DNA of 64,000 nucleotides from an uncultured Prevotellaceae bacterium (GCA_902774795.1 CACYKA010000005.1:1-64000); one strand, 5' to 3'; numbered from the stretch's first letter, positions 1-9,980 are shown. The notes: generated by a model not told the origin, from the sequence alone. Program-made: numbers and translations.

Positions 1-44
1 CAAAGAGATGGAGATTAGTTTCAATAATTGAAAAAGCTAAGTAA
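1..44 (+). CDS. rpsQ: 30S ribosomal protein S17 (uS17), C-terminal end only
   Basis: The window opens inside this gene. The frame beginning at base 3 reads [13 protein letters not shown] and stops at TAA 42-44, which matches the usual KRWRLVxxxEKAK end of S17. rplN begins two bases after the stop, as expected for the rpmC-rpsQ-rplN order of the spc operon. The rest of the gene lies before the window. Confidence 0.85.
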   Translation, partial: KRWRLVSIIEKAK

Positions 45-46
45 TT

Positions 47-412
47 ATGATACAGGCAGAATCAAGACTTACAGTATGTGACAACAGCGGTGCACGTGAA
101 GCTCTCTGCATTCGTGTGCTCGGTGGTACACGCCGTCGCTATGCAAGTGTAGGTGACACTATCGTTGTTGCTGTCAAGAATGTCATCGCTTCAAGCGATT
201 TAAAGAAAGGTGCAGTATCAAAGGCTCTTATAGTTCGTACAAAGAAAGAAATCCGTCGTGCTGATGGTTCTTACATCCGTTTCGACGACAACGCTTGTGT
301 ACTTCTCAATAACGCTGGTGAGTTGCGCGGCAGCCGTATCTTCGGTCCTGTTGCTCGTGAGCTCCGTGCCGTTAACATGAAGGTGGTTTCTTTAGCGCCC
401 GAGGTACTTTAG
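47..412 (+). CDS. rplN: 50S ribosomal protein L14 (uL14)
   Basis: L14 binds 23S rRNA at the subunit interface and contributes to the bridge with 16S rRNA. The protein is 121 aa, the normal length, beginning [19 protein letters not shown]. It carries the family segments [17 protein letters not shown] and the late [13 protein letters not shown] block. It follows rpsQ by two bases and precedes rplX by 30 bases, the usual order. The ATG at 47 is the only sensible start. Confidence 0.98.
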   Translation: MIQAESRLTVCDNSGAREALCIRVLGGTRRRYASVGDTIVVAVKNVIASSDLKKGAVSKALIVRTKKEIRRADGSYIRFDDNACVLLNNAGELRGSRIFGPVARELRAVNMKVVSLAPEVL

Positions 413-442
413 TCTTCACGAACTTCTAAAAAAATTAAAACA

Positions 443-760
443 ATGAGTAAGTTACATATTAAGAAAGGCGATACCGTTATCGTTCTTACCGGTAAGGATA
501 AGGGCAAGAAGGGTAATGTGCAGAAGGTGCTCGTAAAAGAAGAGCGCGCTATCGTTGAGGGCATTAATATGGTCTCTAAGAGCCAGAAGCCTTCAGCAAA
601 GAACCCTCAGGGTGGTATCGTGAAGCAGGAGGCTCCTATTCATATTTCAAATCTGAGCCTCATAGATCCGAAGAGCGGTAAGGCTACTCGTGTATCTATC
701 AAGCACGATGGTAAGAATGTTATCCGTATAGCTAAAAAGTCAGGGGAGGAAATCAAGTAA
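443..760 (+). CDS. rplX: 50S ribosomal protein L24 (uL24)
   Basis: L24 is an assembly-initiating 23S rRNA binding protein. The 105-aa product starts [21 protein letters not shown], a clear KOW motif (residues about 5-35), followed by the basic [15 protein letters not shown] segment typical of L24. Its stop overlaps the start of rplE by one base (TAATG at 758-762), indicating translational coupling. Confidence 0.98.
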   Translation: MSKLHIKKGDTVIVLTGKDKGKKGNVQKVLVKEERAIVEGINMVSKSQKPSAKNPQGGIVKQEAPIHISNLSLIDPKSGKATRVSIKHDGKNVIRIAKKSGEEIK

Positions 761-1305
761 TGGAAACAGCACAGTTAAAGAAAGAATACAGGGAGAAGAT
801 TGCTCCCGAGTTGAAGAAGCAGTTCAACTACTCTTCAGCAATGCAGATTCCTGAACTGAAGAAGATTGTCATCAACATGGGTCTTGGAAATGCTACACAG
901 GATAAGAAGATTATCGACGTAGCTATTAACGAGGTCACAGCAATCACAGGTCAGAAGGCTGTTGCTACATACTCAAAGAAAGACATCGCCAACTTCAAGT
1001 TGCGTAAGAAGATGCCTATTGGTGTTATGGTAACATTGCGTCGTGAGCGTATGTATGAGTTCCTTGAGAGACTCGTGCGCGTTGCTCTGCCTCGTATCCG
1101 TGACTTCAAGGGTATTCAGTCAAGACTTGACGGTCGTGGTAACTACACCCTCGGCATTCAGGAGCAGATTATCTTCCCTGAGATTAACATCGATGCTATC
1201 GATCGCATCCAGGGTATGAATATTACCTTTGTAACAACAGCCAAGACTGATGAGGAAGGCTATGCCCTGCTCAAGGCCTTTGGTCTGCCATTCAAGAACG
1301 CTTAA
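760..1305 (+). CDS. rplE: 50S ribosomal protein L5 (uL5)
   Basis: L5 binds 5S rRNA and contacts the P-site tRNA in the central protuberance. It is 181 aa, normal for the family, with [14 protein letters not shown] near residue 30, the region [16 protein letters not shown], and the signature PRIRDFKGI followed by [15 protein letters not shown] sequence (here [11 protein letters not shown]). The start is fixed by the one-base overlap with rplX. Confidence 0.98.
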   Translation: METAQLKKEYREKIAPELKKQFNYSSAMQIPELKKIVINMGLGNATQDKKIIDVAINEVTAITGQKAVATYSKKDIANFKLRKKMPIGVMVTLRRERMYEFLERLVRVALPRIRDFKGIQSRLDGRGNYTLGIQEQIIFPEINIDAIDRIQGMNITFVTTAKTDEEGYALLKAFGLPFKNA

Positions 1306-1317
1306 TAAATATAGAAT

Positions 1318-1620
1318 ATGGCAAAAGAATCAATGAAGGCCCGCGAAGTGAAGCGCGCCAAGATGGTAGCTCGCTACGCAGAGAAGCGTGCAGCTCTGAA
1401 GAAGGTTATTGCAACTTCTGACGATGCCGCAGAGCGCTATGAGGCTGCTCGTGCACTGCAGGCTATACCAAAGAATGCCAATCCTATACGCCTACACAAC
1501 CGTTGTAAGGTGACAGGACGTCCAAAGGGATATATTCGCCAGTTCGGTATCTCACGTATTCAGTTCCGCGAGATGGCATCGGCAGGTCTTATACCCGGCG
1601 TAAAGAAGGCAAGCTGGTAA
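1318..1620 (+). CDS. rpsN: 30S ribosomal protein S14 (uS14), zinc-free long form
   Basis: S14 sits in the 30S head near the decoding site. The 100-aa product is the long form, with the C-terminal core [20 protein letters not shown]. Only one of the four zinc-ligand cysteines of the short form is present, so this is the zinc-independent version. It follows rplE by 12 bases. Together with the cysteine-poor rpmJ downstream, the zinc-binding ribosomal proteins of this cluster are of the C- type, as is usual in this phylum. Confidence 0.97.
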   Translation: MAKESMKAREVKRAKMVARYAEKRAALKKVIATSDDAAERYEAARALQAIPKNANPIRLHNRCKVTGRPKGYIRQFGISRIQFREMASAGLIPGVKKASW

Positions 1621-1668
1621 GAATAGCTTAAAAGGAAGAGAATTCTTCAAAAATATTATTTAATATTG

Positions 1669-1683
1669 TCGGGGTAGGCCCGA
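1669..1683 (+). other. Short hairpin in the rpsN-rpsH gap
   Basis: The 84-base gap between rpsN and rpsH is the largest within the first half of the ribosomal operon. It holds a perfect 5-bp stem TCGGG (1669-1673) / CCCGA (1679-1683) with loop GTAGG. It is not followed by a T-run, so it is not an obvious terminator. It may be an RNA processing or regulatory structure in the spc transcript; this is inference only. Confidence 0.3.
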
Positions 1684-1704
1684 TTAATTAAAAACATTTT
1701 TAAA

Positions 1705-2100
1705 ATGACAGATCCAATAGCAGATTATCTGACACGGCTCAGAAACGCAATCATGGCGAAGCATCGCGTGGTTGAAGTGCCTGCGTCAAACCTCAAGAAG
1801 GAGATAACAAAAATCCTCTTCGAGAAGGGTTACATTTTGAACTACAAGTTCATCGAGGATGGTCCTCAGGGCTCTATTAAGATTGCCTTGAAGTATAATC
1901 CTGTTACAAAGCAAAACGCTATCAAGAGTTTGCAGCGTGTTTCTACTCCAGGCTTACGTCAGTATGCCGGATATAAGGACATGCCGAGAGTTATTAACGG
2001 ATTGGGCATAGCAATACTGTCCACATCTAAAGGTGTAATGACAGACAAGGAAGCTGCTGAGCAGAAGATCGGTGGCGAGGTTCTTGCCTATGTATATTAA
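1705..2100 (+). CDS. rpsH: 30S ribosomal protein S8 (uS8)
   Basis: S8 is a primary 16S rRNA binding protein and in other bacteria the translational repressor of the spc operon. The 131-aa product begins MTDPIADYLTRLRNAIMAKH, the classic S8 N-terminus, and ends with the RNA-binding core GLGIAILSTSKGVMTDKEA. The following gene begins 15 bases after the stop. Confidence 0.98.
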   Translation: MTDPIADYLTRLRNAIMAKHRVVEVPASNLKKEITKILFEKGYILNYKFIEDGPQGSIKIALKYNPVTKQNAIKSLQRVSTPGLRQYAGYKDMPRVINGLGIAILSTSKGVMTDKEAAEQKIGGEVLAYVY

Positions 2101-2115
2101 TTGGGAGGATTTATT

Positions 2116-2682
2116 ATGTCAAGAATAGGTAAGTTACCAATTACTATCCCTTCAGGTGTTACAGTATCTCAGAACGGTGAAATTGTTACCGTTAAGGGTC
2201 CTAAGGGTGAACTCTCTCAGAGAATAGATCCATCAATTAAGGTTGTCATTGCTGACGGCCAGGTAAAATTCGAGATTGACGAGAACAGCGCGGTTGATAC
2301 CAAGCAGAAGCAGGCTTTCCACGGACTTTATCGTTCGCTGGTGAACAACATGGTTGTTGGTGTTAGCGAGGGATATAAGAAGACTCTTGAGCTCGTAGGT
2401 GTAGGTTATCGTGTGTCTAACAAGGGCAACCTCATCGAATTTGCTTTAGGTTATACCCATCCAATTTTTATCGAACTTCCTAAGGAGGTGAAGGTAGAGA
2501 CAAAGTCTGAGCGTAATCAGAATCCGCTACTCATCCTTGAGTCTTGCGACAAGCAGCTCATCGGTATGATTTGTGCAAAGATTCGTTCTTTCCGTAAGCC
2601 AGAGCCTTATAAGGGTAAGGGTATCCTGTTCCAGGGCGAGGTTATCCGCAGAAAGTCTGGTAAATCAGCTGCGGCTAAGTAA
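2116..2682 (+). CDS. rplF: 50S ribosomal protein L6 (uL6)
   Basis: L6 lies near the factor-binding site of the 50S subunit. The ATG at 2116 gives 188 aa beginning [15 protein letters not shown], the standard L6 start. An in-frame TTG at 2101 would add five residues but overlaps a GGGAGG ribosome-binding site (2103-2108), a rare clear Shine-Dalgarno here, so it is rejected. The C-terminal signature [16 protein letters not shown] is intact. Confidence 0.98.
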   Translation: MSRIGKLPITIPSGVTVSQNGEIVTVKGPKGELSQRIDPSIKVVIADGQVKFEIDENSAVDTKQKQAFHGLYRSLVNNMVVGVSEGYKKTLELVGVGYRVSNKGNLIEFALGYTHPIFIELPKEVKVETKSERNQNPLLILESCDKQLIGMICAKIRSFRKPEPYKGKGILFQGEVIRRKSGKSAAAK

Positions 2683-2705
2683 TAATCTTTAAAAATTTAA
2701 CGATT

Positions 2706-3050
2706 ATGAACAACAAAAAAGTAGAAAGACGAATCAAGATAAAGTATAGAATTCGCAAAAGCGTAAATGGAACGGCAGAGCGTCCACGTATGAGTGTGTT
2801 CCGCTCTAACAAGCAGATTTACGTTCAGGTTATTAACGATGTTACTGGATGTACACTTGCCAGTGCTTCCTCTGTAGGCATGGAGACAATGCCAAAGATT
2901 GAGCAGGCTGCTAAAGTCGGTGCTCTTGTTGCAGAAAAGGCAAAGGCAGCAGGTATCACATCAGTTGTATTCGACCGTAACGGCTATTTGTATCACGGAC
3001 GCGTAAAGGCTCTTGCTGATGCAGCACGTGAGGCCGGTCTTAACTTCTAA
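2706..3050 (+). CDS. rplR: 50S ribosomal protein L18 (uL18)
   Basis: L18 binds 5S rRNA with L5. The 114-aa product has the basic N-terminus [18 protein letters not shown], the [18 protein letters not shown] segment and the C-terminal [24 protein letters not shown] signature of the family. Length and position between rplF and rpsE are normal. Confidence 0.98.
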   Translation: MNNKKVERRIKIKYRIRKSVNGTAERPRMSVFRSNKQIYVQVINDVTGCTLASASSVGMETMPKIEQAAKVGALVAEKAKAAGITSVVFDRNGYLYHGRVKALADAAREAGLNF

Positions 3051-3062
3051 ACGATATTAGCA

Positions 3063-3566
3063 ATGGAAAGAGCAAAAATTAACAATGAAGAATTGAAAGA
3101 GAAGCTGGTAGCCATCAACCGTGTAACAAAGGTTACAAAGGGTGGTCGTACCTTCACATTCGCTGCTATTGTCGTTGTAGGTGACGGTAATGGTACAATT
3201 GGTTGGGGCCTCGGTAAGGCCGGTGAGGTACAGCAGGCTATCGCAAAGGGTGCTGACTCAGCACGTAAGAATCTTATAAAGGTTCCTGTACTGAAAGGTA
3301 CAATACCACACGAGATGGAGTGCAGCTTTGGTGGCGCACAGGTGTTCCTGAAGCCAGCAGCAGCTGGTACCGGTATGGTTGCCGGTGGTGCTATGCGTGC
3401 CGTATTGGAGAGCGCAGGTGTCAATGATGTATTGGCTAAGTCTAAGGGCTCATCCAATCCTCATAACCTCGTAAAGGCTACAATCAAGGCCCTCAGCATG
3501 ATGCGTGACGCTTATACAGTAGCTCACGACCGTGGTGTTGATATGAAGAAAGTGTTTAACGGATAA
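3063..3566 (+). CDS. rpsE: 30S ribosomal protein S5 (uS5)
   Basis: S5 shapes the mRNA entry site and translational accuracy. The 167-aa product carries the double-stranded RNA binding fold signature ([22 protein letters not shown], residues about 20-42) and the C-terminal S5 domain with [20 protein letters not shown]. It starts 12 bases after rplR and is followed by rpmD. Confidence 0.98.
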   Translation: MERAKINNEELKEKLVAINRVTKVTKGGRTFTFAAIVVVGDGNGTIGWGLGKAGEVQQAIAKGADSARKNLIKVPVLKGTIPHEMECSFGGAQVFLKPAAAGTGMVAGGAMRAVLESAGVNDVLAKSKGSSNPHNLVKATIKALSMMRDAYTVAHDRGVDMKKVFNG

Positions 3567-3584
3567 AAATAAGGAGGAAATAAA

Positions 3585-3761
3585 ATGGCAACAATAAAGA
3601 TTAAGCAAATTAAGAGCCGTATTGGCGCTTCTGCAGACCAGAAGCGTACCCTCCAGGCCCTGGGACTGCATAGGATCTCTGAGGTAATTGAAAAGGAGGA
3701 TACACCTTCTATCCGTGGCATGGTACGTAAAGTACACCACCTCGTAACAGTAGTAGAGTAA
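3585..3761 (+). CDS. rpmD: 50S ribosomal protein L30 (uL30)
   Basis: A 58-aa ORF starting MATIKIKQIKSRIGAS and ending RGMVRKVHHLVTVVE, a typical bacterial L30 (residues 15-50 include the QKRTLQALGLHRI motif). An AAGGAGG Shine-Dalgarno sequence sits at 3571-3577, eight bases before the ATG, one of very few in the window. It lies between rpsE and rplO as usual. Confidence 0.97.
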   Translation: MATIKIKQIKSRIGASADQKRTLQALGLHRISEVIEKEDTPSIRGMVRKVHHLVTVVE

Positions 3762-3785
3762 TAACATATTAAACGACAAAGAATT

Positions 3786-4232
3786 ATGAAATTGAATAAT
3801 TTGCGGCCAGCAGCCGGTTCAACCCATTCACGTCGTCGTATCGGTCGCGGTCCTGGTTCAGGATTGGGCGGTACCTCTACTCGTGGTCACAAGGGTGCAA
3901 AGGCACGTTCTGGTTATAAGAAAAAGATCGGATTCGAAGGTGGTCAGATGCCATTACAGCGTCGAGTTCCTAAGTTCGGATTCAAGAATATAAATCACAA
4001 GGAGTACCTTGCTGTTAATCTTTCTACTCTCCAGAAGCTGGCAGATAAGAAAGGTTGGACAGAGATTGGTATAGCACAGCTCGTTGAGGCTGGTCTTACT
4101 AACGGCAATGAGAAGGTAAAGATTCTTGCAAACGGTGAGCTCAAGTCAAAGATCACAGTTAAGGCTAATGCTTTCTCTAAGACTGCCGAAGAGGCAATCA
4201 AGGCAGCAGGTGGCGAGGCTGTAGTAATCTAA
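3786..4232 (+). CDS. rplO: 50S ribosomal protein L15 (uL15)
   Basis: L15 is a late-assembly 23S rRNA binding protein. The 148-aa product starts MKLNNLRPAAGSTHSRRRIG and has the glycine/arginine-rich loop GRGPGSGLGGTSTRGHKGAK, then GFEGGQMPLQRRVPKFGF, all diagnostic of L15. secY follows after 34 bases. Confidence 0.98.
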   Translation: MKLNNLRPAAGSTHSRRRIGRGPGSGLGGTSTRGHKGAKARSGYKKKIGFEGGQMPLQRRVPKFGFKNINHKEYLAVNLSTLQKLADKKGWTEIGIAQLVEAGLTNGNEKVKILANGELKSKITVKANAFSKTAEEAIKAAGGEAVVI

Positions 4233-4266
4233 TCCTTCCAAACTTCTTCTAACTCTTAAAGAAAAA

Positions 4267-5610
4267 ATGAAAAAGTTTATAGAGACACTGAAGAACTGTT
4301 GGAAAGTAGAGGATCTTCGTATCCGTCTGCTCATAACTATCCTCTTTGTCGCTATCTACCGCTTCGGTTCTTTTGTAGTTTTGCCAGGTATTAATCCTGC
4401 AAACCTTGAGAAACTGCAGCAGCAGACAGCAGGAGGATTGATGTCACTCCTTGATATGTTCTCTGGTGGCGCATTTTCCAACGCCTCTATATTCGCGCTT
4501 GGTATCATGCCATATATCTCTGCTTCCATCGTGATGCAGCTGGTGGCAATTGCCGTACCTTCTTTCCAGAAGATGCAGCGCGAAGGCGAGAGCGGCAGGA
4601 AGAAGATAATGCAGTACACACGCTACCTGACAGTAGCTATCCTGCTTTTCCAGGCTCCTTCATATCTGATGAACCTGAAGTATCAGTCTCCAGGTGCACT
4701 TGCATCAGGTCTGTCATGGACGGAGTTCATGGTTCCTGCTACCATTATCCTTGCTGCAGGTTCTATGTTTATCCTTTGGCTTGGTGAGCGTATTACTGAC
4801 AAGGGCGTGGGAAATGGTGTGTCACTGATCATTATGATTGGTATCATAGCACGTCTTCCACAGGCATTCATACAGGAGGTAGGTAGCCGTTTCACCGCTA
4901 TCACAGGTGGTGGTCTGGTTATGTTCATTGCAGAGATACTCATTCTCTATGCTGTGATTTGTGCTGCCATCATGTTGGTACAGGCTGTCCGTAAGGTTCC
5001 TGTGCAGTATGCAAAGAAGCTCGTGGGAAATCAGCAGATTGGCGGTTCACGTCAGTATATCCCTCTGAAGTTGTTCGCAGCTAATGTGATGCCTATCATC
5101 TTTGCTCAGGCTATCATGTTCATCCCAGCTATGTGCCTGCAGGCATTCGGCGGCGCGAACATGAGTACCTTGGCTCAGGCTCTGATGGATACAAGGAGTA
5201 TTCCTTATTGTGTGATATATGTAATCCTTATCATAGCATTTACATATTTCTACACTGCAATTACTCTGAACCCTACTCAGATGGCTGAAGACATGAAGCG
5301 TAACAACGGCTTTATCCCTGGAGTTAAGCCTGGCAAACCGACAGCTGACTATATCGAGGAGATTATGTCACGCCTGACACTGCCTGCTTCATTATTCATT
5401 GCTTTCATTGCAATTATGCCGGCACTTGCTGGAGTGCTCAATGTACAACAAGGCTTCTCACAGTTCTTTGGTGGTACGTCACTCCTTATCTTGGTTGGTG
5501 TGGTTATCGATACGTTGCAGCAGATAGAGTCTCATCTGATGATGCGTCATTACGATGGTCTTCTGAATAGCGGTCGTACACGTCCACAGAATGGTGTAAG
5601 CGCATATTAA
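4267..5610 (+). CDS. secY: Protein translocase subunit SecY
   Basis: SecY forms the protein-conducting channel of the Sec translocon in the inner membrane, with SecE and SecG. The 447-aa product has about ten hydrophobic segments; TM1 begins near residue 20 (RLLITILFVAIYRFGSFVVL), the plug region follows (GGLMSLLDMFSGGAFSNASIFALGI is the family pattern near residues 57-80), and the cytosolic loop holds LVGNQQIGGSRQYIPLK. Its stop overlaps the map start (TAATG at 5608-5612). Confidence 0.98.
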   Translation: MKKFIETLKNCWKVEDLRIRLLITILFVAIYRFGSFVVLPGINPANLEKLQQQTAGGLMSLLDMFSGGAFSNASIFALGIMPYISASIVMQLVAIAVPSFQKMQREGESGRKKIMQYTRYLTVAILLFQAPSYLMNLKYQSPGALASGLSWTEFMVPATIILAAGSMFILWLGERITDKGVGNGVSLIIMIGIIARLPQAFIQEVGSRFTAITGGGLVMFIAEILILYAVICAAIMLVQAVRKVPVQYAKKLVGNQQIGGSRQYIPLKLFAANVMPIIFAQAIMFIPAMCLQAFGGANMSTLAQALMDTRSIPYCVIYVILIIAFTYFYTAITLNPTQMAEDMKRNNGFIPGVKPGKPTADYIEEIMSRLTLPASLFIAFIAIMPALAGVLNVQQGFSQFFGGTSLLILVGVVIDTLQQIESHLMMRHYDGLLNSGRTRPQNGVSAY

Positions 5611-6404
5611 TGGCAATATATCTAAAGACTGAGGAAGAGATAACTCTGATGCGCGCTGCCAACAGGCTCGTTGGCAGCACGCTTGGAGAACTCGCAAAGA
5701 TTATAAAGCCGGGAGTGAGTACGGCAGAGCTCAACAAGGTGGCGGATGAGTTTATCCGTGATCATGGAGCAGAGCCTACATTCCTCGGTTTCCCTAATCC
5801 TGACGGGCCAGCCTATCCTGCAAGCATATGCTGCTCGGTGAACGGATGTGTGGTACATGGTATTCCACGTGAAGACCAGATACTTCAGGAAGGTGATATC
5901 ATCTCGGTTGATTGCGGCACCCTGCTCAATGGCTATAACGGTGACTCAGCATTCACATTCCCGGTGGGGGAGATTAGTGACGAGGTGAGACAGCTTTTAC
6001 GCACAACGAAGGAAAGCCTTTATCTTGGCATAGAGAAAGCTGTTCATGGCGGACATGTCGGAGATATCGGATCTACCGTTCAGGACTACTGCGAGGCGCA
6101 CGGCTATGGTGTCGTAAGAGAACTCTGCGGACATGGTATCGGTCGCAAGATGCATGAAGACCCACAGGTTCCCAACTACGGCAAAGCAGGCAATGGCACA
6201 AAACTGAAAGCAGGAATGTGCATAGCCATTGAGCCGATGATAACAATGGGTAAACGTGATGTTTGGCTCATGCCCGATAAGTGGAGCATATGCACACGTG
6301 ACGGTAAGCCTGCAGCACATTATGAGCATACCGTTGCTATATGCAAGGGCAAGGCTGAGATACTCTCCTCGTTTGAAGAAATTGAAGAAATCGTTAATAT
6401 TTGA
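5610..6404 (+). CDS. map: Type I methionine aminopeptidase
   Basis: Removes the initiator methionine from nascent proteins. The 264-aa product has the metal ligands of the family: D in [15 protein letters not shown] (two aspartates), H in [12 protein letters not shown], and glutamates in IEPMI and YEHTVAI. The substrate-binding HGIP segment ([11 protein letters not shown]) is near residue 83. It lies between secY and infA, the Bacteroidetes arrangement, and is coupled to secY by a one-base overlap. Confidence 0.97.
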   Translation: MAIYLKTEEEITLMRAANRLVGSTLGELAKIIKPGVSTAELNKVADEFIRDHGAEPTFLGFPNPDGPAYPASICCSVNGCVVHGIPREDQILQEGDIISVDCGTLLNGYNGDSAFTFPVGEISDEVRQLLRTTKESLYLGIEKAVHGGHVGDIGSTVQDYCEAHGYGVVRELCGHGIGRKMHEDPQVPNYGKAGNGTKLKAGMCIAIEPMITMGKRDVWLMPDKWSICTRDGKPAAHYEHTVAICKGKAEILSSFEEIEEIVNI

Positions 6405-6406
6405 TT

Positions 6407-6625
6407 ATGGCAAAACAAGCAGCAATTGAGCAGGACGGCACTATCAAGGAGGCATTGAGTAATGCTATGTTCCGTGTAGAACTTGAAAACGGTGTAGAGA
6501 TTATCGCGCACATTTCTGGTAAGATGCGCATGCACTATATCAAGATTCTTCCAGGCGACAAGGTAAAGGTCGAGATGAGCCCGTATGACCTCACCAATGG
6601 TCGTATTTGTTTCAGATATAAATAA
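6407..6625 (+). CDS. infA: Translation initiation factor IF-1
   Basis: IF-1 is the OB-fold factor that binds the 30S A site during initiation. The ATG at 6407 gives 72 aa starting [19 protein letters not shown], with the core MFRVELENG and [19 protein letters not shown], ending [18 protein letters not shown] at 6401 would add two residues but overlaps the map stop and is not needed. Confidence 0.97.
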   Translation: MAKQAAIEQDGTIKEALSNAMFRVELENGVEIIAHISGKMRMHYIKILPGDKVKVEMSPYDLTNGRICFRYK

Positions 6626-6639
6626 TTCAACATACAATT

Positions 6640-6756
6640 ATGAAGACAAGAGCATCAGTGAAGAAACGTACTCCTGACTGCGTTATCGTACGTCGTAAGG
6701 GACGTCTTTTCGTAATCAACAAGAAGAACCCTAAATTCAAGACTCGTCAGGGTTAA
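6640..6756 (+). CDS. rpmJ: 50S ribosomal protein L36 (bL36), cysteine-poor form
   Basis: A 38-aa [23 protein letters not shown] at the start and NPKFKTRQG at the end, the full length of L36. Canonical L36 has a CCCH zinc site; here only one cysteine (C14) remains and the others are replaced, so the protein is the zinc-independent type that is normal in Bacteroidetes. It ends the first transcription block before the rpsM promoter. Confidence 0.95.
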   Translation: MKTRASVKKRTPDCVIVRRKGRLFVINKKNPKFKTRQG

Positions 6757-6832
6757 GATGCAGGAAGAACCCCTGTTGAAGTTAAAAAACATTAAAAAAG
6801 TTAATCCTTACATATCCTAAAAGTTAAAAAAC

Positions 6833-6863
6833 TTTGGGGAGTGAGTTTTTTTGTGTACCTTTG
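6833..6863 (+). promoter_or_regulatory. Housekeeping promoter upstream of rpsM
   Basis: The 178-base gap after rpmJ holds a textbook Bacteroidetes sigma-A promoter: -33 TTTG at 6833-6836 and -7 TACCTTTG at 6856-6863, separated by 19 bases. Transcription would begin near 6870, leaving a leader of about 65 bases before rpsM. It lets the alpha block (rpsM-rpsK-rpsD-rpoA-rplQ) be transcribed independently of the spc block. Confidence 0.8.
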
Positions 6864-6934
6864 CACCTCAAAATCGCTTTAAAACTCAATTAGTTAGGTA
6901 TTAGCGAGTTATTTTATTCATTTAATTAACAACT

Positions 6935-7315
6935 ATGGCAATAAGAATTGTTGGAGTAGATTTGCCCCAGAACAAGCGTGGCGAAATCGCATTGACCTAC
7001 ATTTATGGTATTGGTCGAAGTAGTTCAGCAAAGATATTGGATAAAGCCGGCGTTAACCGCGACACGAAGGTGTGCGATTGGACTGATGACGAGGCTTCCA
7101 AAATCCGTGAAATTATCGGCGCTGAATTCAAGGTAGAAGGTGATCTCCGCAGTGAGATCCAGTTGAACATCAAGCGCCTAATGGATATTGGTTGCTATCG
7201 TGGAATCCGTCATCGTAATGGTCTTCCTGTTCGTGGTCAGAGTACGAAGAACAACGCTCGTACACGTAAGGGTAAGAAGAAGACTGTTGCTAACAAGAAG
7301 AAGGCCACTAAGTAA
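6935..7315 (+). CDS. rpsM: 30S ribosomal protein S13 (uS13)
   Basis: S13 is in the 30S head and contacts P-site tRNA. The 126-aa product starts [20 protein letters not shown], has the helix-hairpin-helix segment [20 protein letters not shown] (near residue 22), and the C-terminal tail [22 protein letters not shown] followed by lysines. First gene behind the promoter at 6833-6863. Confidence 0.98.
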   Translation: MAIRIVGVDLPQNKRGEIALTYIYGIGRSSSAKILDKAGVNRDTKVCDWTDDEASKIREIIGAEFKVEGDLRSEIQLNIKRLMDIGCYRGIRHRNGLPVRGQSTKNNARTRKGKKKTVANKKKATK

Positions 7316-7352
7316 AGTTTAAAGTTTACAGTTTAAAGTTTACAGTTAAAAG
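7311..7352 (+). repeat. Heptad tract at the rpsM stop codon
   Basis: Six consecutive 7-base units: AGTAAAG, TTTAAAG, TTTACAG, TTTAAAG, TTTACAG, TTAAAAG. The first unit contains the rpsM stop TAA (7313-7315). It is one of several 7-base-periodic tracts in this window that start at a stop codon (others at 11888, 22095, 26789, 42597, 47635). The unit sequence differs between loci, but the period is constant. Confidence 0.8.
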
Positions 7353-7361
7353 ATTTTTATT

Positions 7362-7751
7362 ATGGCAAAGAAAACAGCAACAAACAAGAAAAGAAACGTT
7401 AAGGTTGGCGCAATTGGTCAGCTGCACGTTCATAGTTCTTTCAATAATATCATTGTGAGCCTTGCTAACTCAGAGGGTCAGGTAATCTCTTGGTCATCTG
7501 CTGGTAAGATGGGTTTCCGTGGTTCTAAGAAGAACACTCCTTATGCAGCTCAGATGGCTGCAGAAGATTGCGCAAAGGTCGCATTCGACCTTGGTCTGCG
7601 CAAGGTGAAGGCTTATGTGAAGGGTCCAGGCAATGGCCGTGAGTCAGCTATCCGTGCCTGCCACAACAGTGGTATCGAGGTTACAGAAATCGTTGACGTA
7701 ACACCATTACCACACAACGGATGCCGTCCTCCAAAGCGTCGTCGCGTATAA
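7362..7751 (+). CDS. rpsK: 30S ribosomal protein S11 (uS11)
   Basis: S11 forms part of the platform and mRNA exit region. The 129-aa product has the N-terminal lysine-rich start, the segment [15 protein letters not shown], and the C-terminal signature [20 protein letters not shown] then [13 protein letters not shown]. Length is normal. It follows the rpsM heptad tract. Confidence 0.98.
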   Translation: MAKKTATNKKRNVKVGAIGQLHVHSSFNNIIVSLANSEGQVISWSSAGKMGFRGSKKNTPYAAQMAAEDCAKVAFDLGLRKVKAYVKGPGNGRESAIRACHNSGIEVTEIVDVTPLPHNGCRPPKRRRV

Positions 7752-7784
7752 TACATTATTTATATATAATTTTATTTTAGCAAA

Positions 7785-8390
7785 ATGGCTAGATACACAG
7801 GTCCGAAATCAAGAATTGACCGTAGGTTTGGCGAAGCCATCCTCGGTAAAGAAAAAGTTTTGTCCAAGAGAAACTTCGCTCCTGGACAGCATGGCAATAA
7901 CCGTCGTCGTAAGACTTCGGAGTATGGTGTCATGTTGGCAGAGAAGCAAAAGGCCAAGTACACATACGGTGTACTGGAGCGCCAGTTCCGTAACCTCTTT
8001 GAGAAAGCAGCCAAGGCAGACGGTATTACCGGTGAGGTATTGCTGCAGCTCCTTGAGAGTCGTCTCGACAATGTGGTTTACCGTCTGGGCATAGCTCCTA
8101 CACGCCGTGCTGCTCGTCAGCTCGTAGGCCACAAGCACATCACAGTAGATGGTGCAGTAGTTAACATTCCTTCATTCCAGATTAAGCCAGGTATGGTGAT
8201 AGCTGTGCGTGAGAAGTCTAAGTCACTTGAAGTGATTGCAGAAGCTCTTGCAGGTTATAACCACAGCAAGTGCCCATGGTTGGAGTGGGACGACGCTTCT
8301 AAGAGCGGTAAGTTCCTCCATCGTCCGGAGCGCGCTGACATACAAGAGAATATTAAGGAACAGTTAATAGTTGAGTTGTACTCTAAATAA
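7785..8390 (+). CDS. rpsD: 30S ribosomal protein S4 (uS4)
   Basis: S4 nucleates 16S rRNA folding and in many bacteria is the translational repressor of the alpha operon. The 201-aa product begins [19 protein letters not shown] and includes the S4 RNA-binding domain around residues 90-155 ([30 protein letters not shown], cited by position: about 89-118). Start and length are normal. Confidence 0.98.
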   Translation: MARYTGPKSRIDRRFGEAILGKEKVLSKRNFAPGQHGNNRRRKTSEYGVMLAEKQKAKYTYGVLERQFRNLFEKAAKADGITGEVLLQLLESRLDNVVYRLGIAPTRRAARQLVGHKHITVDGAVVNIPSFQIKPGMVIAVREKSKSLEVIAEALAGYNHSKCPWLEWDDASKSGKFLHRPERADIQENIKEQLIVELYSK

Positions 8391-8404
8391 TAATCAATAA
8401 ACTA

Positions 8405-9403
8405 ATGGCGATATTAGCATTTCAAAAACCTGATAAAGTCGTGATGTTGGAGGCAACGGATAATTACGGCAAGTTCGAATTCCGTCCGTTGGAGCCAGGC
8501 TTCGGTGTTACTGTCGGTAACGCCCTGCGTCGCATCCTGCTTTCATCTCTCGAAGGCTTCGCAATCAATACCATCCGTATTGAGGGCGTAGAGCAGGAGT
8601 TCTCTTCTGTACCGGGAGTGAAGGAAGATGTAACCAACATCATCTTGAATCTGAAGCAAGTAAGATTCAAGCAAGTAGTAGAAGAATTCGAGAATGAAAA
8701 AGTTACTATTACCGTTGAGAACGCTACGGAGTTCAAAGCTGGTGATATTAACAAGTACCTGACTGGATTTGAAGTGTTAAACCCAGAATTGGTTATTTGT
8801 CATATGGATTCAAAGGCATCAATGCAGCTCACGATTACCGTTAATAAGGGTCGTGGTTATGTTCCTGCAGATGAGAACCGTGATTTCTGTACAGACATCA
8901 ATTCAATTGCTATTGATTCCATTTACACTCCAATCCGTAATGTCAGATATTCTGTTGAGCCTACTCGTGTCGAGCAGAAGACAGACTATGACAAACTCAT
9001 TATCGAAGTAACTACGGACGGTTCCATTCACCCGAAGGATGCACTTAAGGAGGCAGCAAAGATACTTATTTATCATTTCATGCTCTTCTCCGACGAGAAG
9101 ATACAGTTTGAGGATACAGGTATCGATGTCAGCCAGGACTTCGACGAGGAGATACTGCACATGCGCCAGCTTCTCAAGACACGTCTTGTTGACATGAACC
9201 TCTCTGTTCGTGCTCTCAACTGTCTGAAGGCCGCTGATGTTGATACACTCGGCGATCTGGTACAGTATAATAAGACGGATCTCCTGAAGTTCCGCAACTT
9301 CGGCAAGAAATCGCTTTCAGAGCTTGATGATTTGCTCGAGAGTCTGAATCTGTCGTTTGGTACCGATATTTCAAAGTACAAACTTAATCAGGAAGACTTT
9401 TAA
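8405..9403 (+). CDS. rpoA: DNA-directed RNA polymerase subunit alpha
   Basis: Alpha dimerises to start polymerase assembly, and its C-terminal domain contacts UP elements and activators. The 332-aa product has the N-terminal dimerisation domain (residues about 15-230, with [19 protein letters not shown] near 35) and a C-terminal domain (about 250-320) ending with [19 protein letters not shown], the helix-hairpin region. Order rpsD-rpoA-rplQ is standard. Confidence 0.98.
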   Translation: MAILAFQKPDKVVMLEATDNYGKFEFRPLEPGFGVTVGNALRRILLSSLEGFAINTIRIEGVEQEFSSVPGVKEDVTNIILNLKQVRFKQVVEEFENEKVTITVENATEFKAGDINKYLTGFEVLNPELVICHMDSKASMQLTITVNKGRGYVPADENRDFCTDINSIAIDSIYTPIRNVRYSVEPTRVEQKTDYDKLIIEVTTDGSIHPKDALKEAAKILIYHFMLFSDEKIQFEDTGIDVSQDFDEEILHMRQLLKTRLVDMNLSVRALNCLKAADVDTLGDLVQYNKTDLLKFRNFGKKSLSELDDLLESLNLSFGTDISKYKLNQEDF

Positions 9404-9433
9404 CCCCTGATTACAAAAAATTAAAATGTCAAA

Positions 9434-9955
9434 ATGAGACACAATAAGAAATTCAACCATCTCGGTCGTACTGCATCTCATCGCAGCGCCATGCTTGCAA
9501 ACATGGCTATCTCTTTGATTATGCACAAAAGAATCACTACGACCGTAGCCAAGGCCAAGGCTTTGAAGAAATATGTAGAGCCACTGATTACACGCTCTAA
9601 GGAAGATACCACTAACAACCGCCGTGTTGTTTTCTCTTATCTGCAGAACAAGTTTGCCATCAAGGAGCTGTTCTCTGTAGTATCTGAGAAGGTCGGAAAC
9701 CGTCCTGGTGGTTATACACGTATCATAAAGCTTGGCACACGTCAGGGTGATGCTGCAGATATCTGCTTCATAGAGCTCGTTGATTTCGATGAGGCTATGG
9801 CAAAGACTCCAAAGGCAGCTAAGAAGACCCGTCGTGCAGGCAAGAAGGCCGCAGCTCCCGCTGCTGAGGCTCCAAAGGCCGATGCTGCTGAGGAAGTAGC
9901 TGCAGCACCTGCAGAGGAAGCTCCTAAGGCTGCAGAAGAGCCAAAGGCTGAGTAA
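9434..9955 (+). CDS. rplQ: 50S ribosomal protein L17 (bL17) with Ala/Lys/Glu-rich tail
   Basis: The first ~120 residues are canonical L17 ([20 protein letters not shown] at the start; [19 protein letters not shown]). The protein is 173 aa, about 45 longer than E. coli L17, because of a low-complexity C-terminal extension from about residue 128 made of Ala, Lys, Glu and Pro. Such tails on L17 are common in Bacteroidetes. It is the last gene of the ribosomal cluster and is followed by a terminator. Confidence 0.97.
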   Translation: MRHNKKFNHLGRTASHRSAMLANMAISLIMHKRITTTVAKAKALKKYVEPLITRSKEDTTNNRRVVFSYLQNKFAIKELFSVVSEKVGNRPGGYTRIIKLGTRQGDAADICFIELVDFDEAMAKTPKAAKKTRRAGKKAAAPAAEAPKADAAEEVAAAPAEEAPKAAEEPKAE

Positions 9956-9980
9956 GAAGTTTATTTAAGCTTACTACAAT

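Noticed and set aside
6640..6756. rpmJ lacking zinc-binding cysteines as a defect
   Set aside because: Cysteine-poor L36 and long S14 are usual in Bacteroidetes; all other positions are normal.
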